From a candidate division TM6 bacterium GW2011_GWF2_38_10 (lineage in GTDB: Bacteria; Babelota; Babeliae; Babelales; RVW-14): DNA of 37,489 bases. Positions within the stretch are counted from its first letter, which is position 1, and each line of letters opens with the position of its first letter. Under the pieces are notes generated by a model. That model saw nothing but the letters and a program-made list of their open reading frames with translations, did no database searches and was not told the DNA's origin. Position numbers and translations under genes: made by a program. Below are positions 33,301 to 37,489 of this stretch, one piece after another. Location: the NCBI GenBank assembly GCA_000992305.1, contig LBTY01000002.1, positions 1 through 37,489 of the forward strand. The letters are read 5' to 3'.

Positions 33301-35735
33301 AGGTCGCCAACTCCGCTGATGCTGTTATTGTGGTGGTTAACGGTTATTGCTTGATTAACAAATCCGTTGTCAAGGATTATTGAGCCGCCATTATCAAGCG
33401 TTAGGGATGTTGGGCTTGCTACCGTTGCGCTGATAGTAAAGTCTTCGTGCAATGGATAGTTAGTTTGTCGCATATTATTCACAATAAGATAAGCGGCAGG
33501 ATCAATAAAGAGGCTGTTGTTGCTATCAAAATCTATCCATCCATCAGAAAGTGTTGTTGGGCGTTTTATGCACCATGAAGCGGTTGGTGCCAAGCTAAAT
33601 TTTGATTGACCGTAAAAAATGATGGGCTCTTGATTATAAGCGTTTAAAACCAAGGGGCCGCGTAGATCATTGGTGTTAAGTTCAAGCGATGTGCCGTTGC
33701 CATACAGGCGCACTGTAACATCTTCATTTTGTGTGCCAGAACCAAGACTAAGCCCTTCTTGCGTACTTCCGGTTGTTTCGGTGAGATTAATATCAAACGA
33801 TGAAGCTCCATAGACGTTGATAGCTCCTTGTTTGAGGGTAAGGCCCGAGTTGGTGATTGAAAGGGTTGCATTATCAAGGTTGAGGCGTGATGATGTATCT
33901 TCAAATTCTAGAGGTTCAATACCGTCAAGGCCGATACGTCCCAGATTGAGTGTTGCGCGATTTTCTACAATAAGTTTTGAGTGGGCGCCGATGGTGCTTG
34001 TGTAGTTACTTGCATAGTTAAACATGTGAGGGCCGGTAATAACAACATCTTCGTACGTTTCCATGGTGCCGTCGGCAAAGAGAAAGTCGTCATCGAGCAT
34101 GAGTTTTGAGTTTCTAAAAATAACTTTTGATGTTGGGCCTTGCATGGCAAAAGCGCTTGTTTTATTAAATTCCATGTTTAGCAGGCGTGTTTCGAGCGTT
34201 GCTCCTTGAGCAAGATTGAAAGCCCCATCATTTTTGAAGGTAATTTTATTGCCACGTCCATTAATAACATTGTTGCCGTAAAAAGTGAGTGGTGATTCAA
34301 GGGTGATATTACTATTTAAAAAAAGATTAATATCTTGAAAAATAAATGGCGAGTAGTTGGTTTTGAGAATGTTAACGCTGTTGGTTGTTATGTCAACACG
34401 TGCAACATATTCATCATCAGGTGTTTTTGCATAGCGCAGGTGGCTCACGCCGGCGGGGACATTAATTTCATAGCCAGAAGAAAGGGCGTAGGTTGAATTA
34501 TTAAAGTTGAGTGAGATAAATTCGTTTGCGCTTGCCGTTGCGCTGGTGCCGGCGGCAATCTCGGAGGCGTCGGGTTTCCAGCTTACGGTGCGGGCGGCGG
34601 CGGCGGTTGTGTATTGTGATTTATAGGCAACAATATTGGTGGAGGCGGTGTGCTCGTAGGTTTTTATAGCATTGCTGGCAAACGCCACAGCAACATACGT
34701 GCTGGTGCGCGCCCAGTCAAGTCCATTGATGCCGCCGGTGCCTAAGGTGTAGGTTTTGAGCAGGTTAATAGATGTTCCTTCAATGCGATAAAGATGCAAA
34801 TTTCCCGTTGGCGCCGTGCCTACCAGGATGTCGTCAGGATTGCCGGTTGGCGCGCAGACAACGGAGTTAAAGAGCACGGTGTCGCCGCCCAGGGCATTGG
34901 TCGGCGTATAGGTTGTTGAAAGTGCGGAGTAAGCTTCATTAAAGCTGTAGGCGCGAATAACGGCTCCACCGGCGGCCAAATACTGTCCACGGCCGTTCCA
35001 TGAGAGTGAGTTAATGGTAGCTCCCGTATTGATAGAAAGGGTGCGTGTAAGGGTATTGGTTATAGGATCAAATGAAAAAATTTGTATTTGTTGGCTATTG
35101 GTATTGGTTGAGATAGCCAATCGATAGGAGCTTGGGTGCCAGCGTACAGCATAGGCGGCATTGCCAATATTTTGAGCAGCAACAAGGGTTAATGATGAGC
35201 CATTAAATTGGTAAACAAATAATTCTTCGCGGCCATTAGATGCGCCCTGAAAATTGCTTGTGGTGACGGCAACATAGGCATTATCGTACGACCAATCAAT
35301 AGAATTAACGGTTCGTGATTGAGTTACGTTGGCAACGAGTTCAAAAACGCGTGCACCGGAGGCATTTGGTCCAGACGAAAAGGTTGTTTGATAGGGGGCA
35401 AGTTCAAGAACATGATTTTGTCCTTTGATGCTGCCAAGATCTGCAAGAGTACCGGTGTTGGTAAGAATAAGGTCGCTATTTAAATAAAGCGTGCTGCCAT
35501 TGAGTGTTATCGGGCCGGCAACAGGGAATATTGAGTAAAATGAGCATGTAGTGCTGGCGTCGGTAAGCTGAAAACCATTTTTAACGCATCCAAACGTTCT
35601 GATTGCATTACCATCGCCAGAAATAGCAAAGGGGTTTACAATAGAAACGGTTGAATCGGATCCATAATTTGCTGCATGTGCTGACTGTATAAGTGAAAAT
35701 AATAAAATCCATAAAAGAAAATATGTGCGTTTCAT
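30315..35735 (-). CDS. Giant secreted protein: WD40-like propeller plus repeated beta-helix modules
   Basis: This 1806-residue protein has a signal peptide (about 1-21, SAHA). A short beta segment is followed by a seven-repeat WD40-like propeller (about 135-460, for example IDWSYDNAYVAVTT and LSWNGRGQYLAAGG). About 1350 residues of beta-helix-like repeats follow, rich in N, T, L, G and S. Larger modules recur: 'INGxGNxL' turns near 490, 912, 1330 and 1597; 'F.D.SS.L.L.N.TL' near 610, 1040 and 1725; 'LGDGT.NDV.V' near 667, 1090 and 1773. The last module matches the N-terminal part of the protein at 26415. GGA precedes the ATG. No autotransporter barrel or anchor is visible. The propeller stretch (about 34400-35300) is visibly more GC-rich than nearby genes. 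It may be a surface fibre or an effector; function unknown. Confidence 0.88.
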   Translation of the reverse strand: MKRTYFLLWILLFSLIQSAHAANYGSDSTVSIVNPFAISGDGNAIRTFGCVKNGFQLTDASTTCSFYSIFPVAGPITLNGSTLYLNSDLILTNTGTLADLGSIKGQNHVLELAPYQTTFSSGPNASGARVFELVANVTQSRTVNSIDWSYDNAYVAVTTSNFQGASNGREELFVYQFNGSSLTLVAAQNIGNAAYAVRWHPSSYRLAISTNTNSQQIQIFSFDPITNTLTRTLSINTGATINSLSWNGRGQYLAAGGAVIRAYSFNEAYSALSTTYTPTNALGGDTVLFNSVVCAPTGNPDDILVGTAPTGNLHLYRIEGTSINLLKTYTLGTGGINGLDWARTSTYVAVAFASNAIKTYEHTASTNIVAYKSQYTTAAAARTVSWKPDASEIAAGTSATASANEFISLNFNNSTYALSSGYEINVPAGVSHLRYAKTPDDEYVARVDITTNSVNILKTNYSPFIFQDINLFLNSNITLESPLTFYGNNVINGRGNKITFKNDGAFNLAQGATLETRLLNMEFNKTSAFAMQGPTSKVIFRNSKLMLDDDFLFADGTMETYEDVVITGPHMFNYASNYTSTIGAHSKLIVENRATLNLGRIGLDGIEPLEFEDTSSRLNLDNATLSITNSGLTLKQGAINVYGASSFDINLTETTGSTQEGLSLGSGTQNEDVTVRLYGNGTSLELNTNDLRGPLVLNAYNQEPIIFYGQSKFSLAPTASWCIKRPTTLSDGWIDFDSNNSLFIDPAAYLIVNNMRQTNYPLHEDFTISATVASPTSLTLDNGGSIILDNGFVNQAITVNHHNNSISGVGDLKGAVTLLDANTSLTVGLNTDFSYHDLTLNGGTLLLENNILFSNQKTITTSGTISMFNKHITLGNEESCWTSTLIFDGTRASLDMQADVCLSGQWTFSGDCIINGNGYTLDLLTTGTIIVAGGSTLTIRNTNLINLGKTNALYAQTVDGVLILDNTAMQLLEDVTWKKGGITIINDSSLLATNPRDTTTTFSYISPNSSTISTRSGFHIYEGVNLSLGKYTTDATNQPLSFEDASSVLALHNGTLTIRQTGVTMTKGTLKSFQQSQVSIESSTYETAFILGDGTAENDVTLVIGGDSKLSINTGKLFYNNHAAQDRIIFTTENSIIRVNSTNGLTAKRNLTIEKGILAFPFGDNIGQEDDALFIQKDITHYHDTPYARHRMYKTAINPYLFPNTGYFDAISGRSSVPMHYTEGSGFTYGAASIVTNITVKNHTVALTSSLEAPLEGNIILNGGTLNLKNNLNFWSDKTITGSGTVDLNSYALCFGNNDVSMTNSLRIIGDNGALTFNSAIDLRGSWTFDGICTINGNGNELNLGNGGTITIRPNSTLILNHVVVKDLGKLHNALIFMDPTAQMNLCNTYVGLENNITSTNGTINITSPSIIATKNHNWSFNDESSLAVNGVTLWLDPVGTQQEGALIFANPATNLSLAATGTIKKMINGDVVLTTTRALDNRITTLENTPASGITIHTEHQSYADNTSITEPQLFKAGFDIAADKTITLDLALPVSGNINLGGSGTLQMAGDLYLDSQAYLTIGGIIKGEGNTLLLSSSFVIPENNRLIIGSNLVLDGQGNNLVIGNNAQLIIDPALSVTLKNLNWANTTSNDFLIMRGNTIDLTLDNVNTLFDTTFNMTQGALFIKNNVTIATPQIFAYSSTRALTVLPAAELHFDVGSTFSFSPNPTGPHTQEQRSLVRLTNQSSRLYCDHCTVELPDYGMQLTKGTILFDNKVTINGNTAAIDEQHSLEFGDGTSNNDAYVDILSGANIVVNGYMYHHPATT

Positions 35736-35863
35736 TTAAATCCTTTCAAGCACAGGTTTATTTTGGCAAGTTTTAATAAAGGCGGTTGCCTATGTATAGA
35801 ATATTTACCGTGCTAAAGAAAAGATTTTTTAAAAAAAATGAAAAATATCGCAGGGATAGTGTA

Positions 35864-36118
35864 TTATTCAAATGGTTGGTGTTGTTTGAGTGGAAGATTA
35901 AATGCTTTGAGTTTGCGATATAATTTGGTGCGACTTATGCCTAAAAGTTTTGCCGTTTGGACCAAATTATAATTAGTTTCTTGGAGTACAACTTCTATGA
36001 TGTTGCGTTCAACTTCTCCAACAATGAGTTGATAGATATTTCCTTGATTATTGATTCCGATACCGTGGACTATTTTTTTTACATTATTTTGAAGTAAATC
36101 GCGTAAAGATATTGCCAT
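35864..36118 (-). CDS. fis: Fis-family DNA-binding protein
   Basis: Started at the ATG at 36118 (AAAGG 8 bases upstream), this 84-residue protein ends with a Fis/NtrC-type helix-turn-helix: IYQLIVGEVERNIIEVVLQ, then ETNYNLVQTAKLLGISRTKLYRKL. E. coli Fis has the same spacing and length and acts as a nucleoid protein and regulator; here the role is inferred from similarity only. A longer frame upstream would overlap the holA-like gene and lacks a ribosome site. It follows that gene by 22 bases and is the last gene of the leftward lptE-like - holA-like - fis-like group. Confidence 0.85.
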   Translation of the reverse strand: MAISLRDLLQNNVKKIVHGIGINNQGNIYQLIVGEVERNIIEVVLQETNYNLVQTAKLLGISRTKLYRKLKAFNLPLKQHQPFE

Positions 36119-36140
36119 AGAACAAGCCTTTATACTAAAG

Positions 36141-37130
36141 TTAGTGATTTTTTTGGGGTCCTTTTGTGTAAAAATAAAAAAAGAAAAAAAGTGCGAGAGC
36201 ATTTGCAGATGCATTTCCTGTCTTTATGCGATAATCAAGTGTATATAATTGTTCAAATAAATTATGTAATTCATCTTGCGTAAAGTTTTTCCACGAATTT
36301 TTAATAAAGCTAAATGGCAGTCGATAACTGATTTGTTTTGCGTGGACAAAATCGTTATTGCGAAGATAGGTTATAACACCATGAGCTCGCCATAATTGTT
36401 CGGTCCAAAAAGCAATCCAAAACATTTCAGAATATTCTTTTTCAAGTTCTGCCCAAAGTTGAAAAAATAATGACGCATTGAGCGAAAAAAAATATTCAGC
36501 AAGTGCAGAAAGCGATGGTTGATGCGTTGTAATATGACTTAGGTAATGGGTAAATTCTGGTAGTTGTTTGATATTAATAAGATCAACATAATTGATGAGC
36601 ATGCAAAGTGTATCAAGTTGTAGGTTGGTCATGGTCAAAAGATGTTGCAACAGTACCTCTTGTTTTTGCGGGAGCATTGTTGGTGAAAAAAATGTTATAC
36701 TATGTCGTTGTATGTCTTGTGTAAGAGGTTGAGGAAGTATGACGTTGATAGTGTGAGGTGGTAAAGAAATCTTGGATTCTTGTCGAACAAAAAAACTTAT
36801 GCGATGGGGTCCTTGGTATGTTTTTACAAGTGTATAAAAATCCACTTTTTGTTTTTCTGGAATATCTTTTTCAAAATCACCAAGCCAATAGAGAACCGTT
36901 GATCCTAAAATACTTTGCCCGAGCATGGCGTGTACATTTTTTTTTTCGGTTGTTGTAAGATCAAGTCGTTTTTTTTCGTAGGGAAGTGCATTGTAGTGCT
37001 TGAGTTGATCAAATAACAAGGTAAAAAAAAGGGGCTGATATTCATCGCCTTTGAAGCAAACAGAGGTATGGGTGTGCCACCATGAAGGATCTTTGCTTTG
37101 TGCTAAAAATGTCACAAAATCCATGTTCAT
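36141..37130 (-). CDS. holA: DNA polymerase III delta subunit-like protein (HolA)
   Basis: The 329-residue length fits HolA (about 340). The best evidence is the C-terminal helical domain: RLPFSFIKNSWKNFTQDELHN, then LYTLDYRIKTGNASANALAL. It matches the 'hPfvakkll.qar.fs...L..al..L...D..lKtG..dp..aLe' pattern of the family. The N-terminal AAA-like part is strongly diverged. HolA is the clamp-loader subunit that opens the beta clamp. I chose the ATG at 37130 because it forms an ATGA overlap with the previous stop and has AAAGGA 7 bases upstream. The lptE-holA order is common in Gram-negatives and supports the call. Confidence 0.65.
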   Translation of the reverse strand: MNMDFVTFLAQSKDPSWWHTHTSVCFKGDEYQPLFFTLLFDQLKHYNALPYEKKRLDLTTTEKKNVHAMLGQSILGSTVLYWLGDFEKDIPEKQKVDFYTLVKTYQGPHRISFFVRQESKISLPPHTINVILPQPLTQDIQRHSITFFSPTMLPQKQEVLLQHLLTMTNLQLDTLCMLINYVDLINIKQLPEFTHYLSHITTHQPSLSALAEYFFSLNASLFFQLWAELEKEYSEMFWIAFWTEQLWRAHGVITYLRNNDFVHAKQISYRLPFSFIKNSWKNFTQDELHNLFEQLYTLDYRIKTGNASANALALFFFFYFYTKGPQKNH

Positions 37131-37489
37131 GGCTGTTTCCTTTGAGTGAGCCATGGACGCATGTACTGTTCAATTCGTGGAGCCATTTTTTCTAAGATTT
37201 TTGTATACGCAAAATGTTGAAAATCACTCTGCAAAGAAGGATTTTGAGGTTTGGTAACAAGAAGGGTGTTGGTAAATTCTTTGGTTGTGATAACTATTCC
37301 TTGGTAATTAATGAGAGAGCATACCAGTGTCATGGTAATTTTAGTATGAAATAAAACAACATCTGGCGACACATATTTATAGGCAGGATCAATATTTTTA
37401 ATTGTTATTTTTAGGTTATAACCCTTGCTTGGTTTTGTAACGATATGATATCCAACGCGTGTAAAATGAGTAGTAGCACTATCATAAAC
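37127..37489 (-). CDS. Probable LPS-assembly lipoprotein LptE-like, C-terminal part (truncated by window edge)
   Basis: The frame is open to the window edge, and 120 C-terminal residues are present. They show alternating beta strands (YNLKITIKNID; KITMTLVCSLINYQGIVITT) and a final helix with DFQHFAYTKILEKMAPRIEQY. That order, including a strand pair followed by an amphipathic helix of the 'YA...iaekla..I..~L' kind, fits LptE, which plugs the LptD barrel in the outer membrane. The signal peptide and lipobox lie outside the window. Sequence evidence alone is weak; position immediately before and overlapping a holA-like gene adds support. Confidence 0.45.
   Translation of the reverse strand, partial: VYDSATTHFTRVGYHIVTKPSKGYNLKITIKNIDPAYKYVSPDVVLFHTKITMTLVCSLINYQGIVITTKEFTNTLLVTKPQNPSLQSDFQHFAYTKILEKMAPRIEQYMRPWLTQRKQP

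Noticed and set aside
30562..35000. Several antisense open frames of 60-115 codons within the giant gene and others within the secretins, BatA and BatC
   Set aside because: They lie wholly inside well-supported genes on the other strand, lack ribosome sites and show the biased composition expected from the complement of repetitive Thr/Asn/Leu-rich coding sequence.
1..37489. CRISPR array, tRNA, rRNA, tmRNA or transposase genes
   Set aside because: No regularly spaced direct repeats, cloverleaf-like sequences, rRNA motifs or DDE/Y1 transposase motifs were recognised by eye; short RNAs could still be missed.

Overview
The window looks like the chromosome of a small-genome, AT-rich, diderm (Gram-negative-type) bacterium. 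Visible evidence is Sec signal peptides on many proteins, two type II-secretion-type secretins, a probable LptE-like protein, a Bat (aerotolerance-type) operon, and FtsL/FtsI. Secreted beta-propeller and beta-helix giants, an htpX-like protease and short intergenic palindromes fit what is known of Candidatus Dependentiae (TM6/Babeliales). That placement is an inference from gene content, not something the sequence proves.

Layout. (1) 1-3724: the 3' end of a CCA-adding enzyme, a strong bidirectional terminator, then two leftward genes for exported proteins of unknown function. (2) 3835-5527: rightward DUF2062 membrane protein, smpB and a birA-type biotin ligase. (3) 5734-8551: two small exported membrane proteins followed by an M48 (HtpX-like) metalloprotease that shares a sequence motif with the first of them; a palindromic repeat lies before the protease. 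(4) 8628-17249: a leftward, condensed type II secretion operon, gspC - gspD (frameshifted) - gspL - gspM - second gspD. The first secretin is broken by a 5-bp tandem duplication; the second is an intact paralogue. (5) 17318-26380: a leftward MoxR ATPase diverges from a rightward run of two paralogous multi-pass membrane proteins and batA, batB, batC, batD and batE. A pair of inverted palindromic repeats sits in front of batA. (6) 26415-35735: two related secreted proteins, one of 652 aa (+) and one of 1806 aa (-). Each carries one seven-repeat WD40-like propeller, inserted at different places in a shared beta-helix-like module. ftsL and ftsI lie directly downstream of the giant gene. (7) 35864-37489: leftward lptE-like (partial) - holA-like - fis-like genes linked by a stop/start overlap.

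How the genes fit together. Most of the window concerns the cell envelope: export (T2SS), envelope integrity (MoxR/Bat, M48 protease), septal peptidoglycan synthesis (FtsI/FtsL), and large exported proteins that could be T2SS cargo or surface structures. The most unusual points are the WD40 cassettes nested in beta-helix modules, the disrupted secretin next to an intact paralogue, and the protease/small-membrane-protein locus. No tRNA, rRNA, CRISPR array or transposase was seen, and no gene-free stretch exceeds 300 bases.
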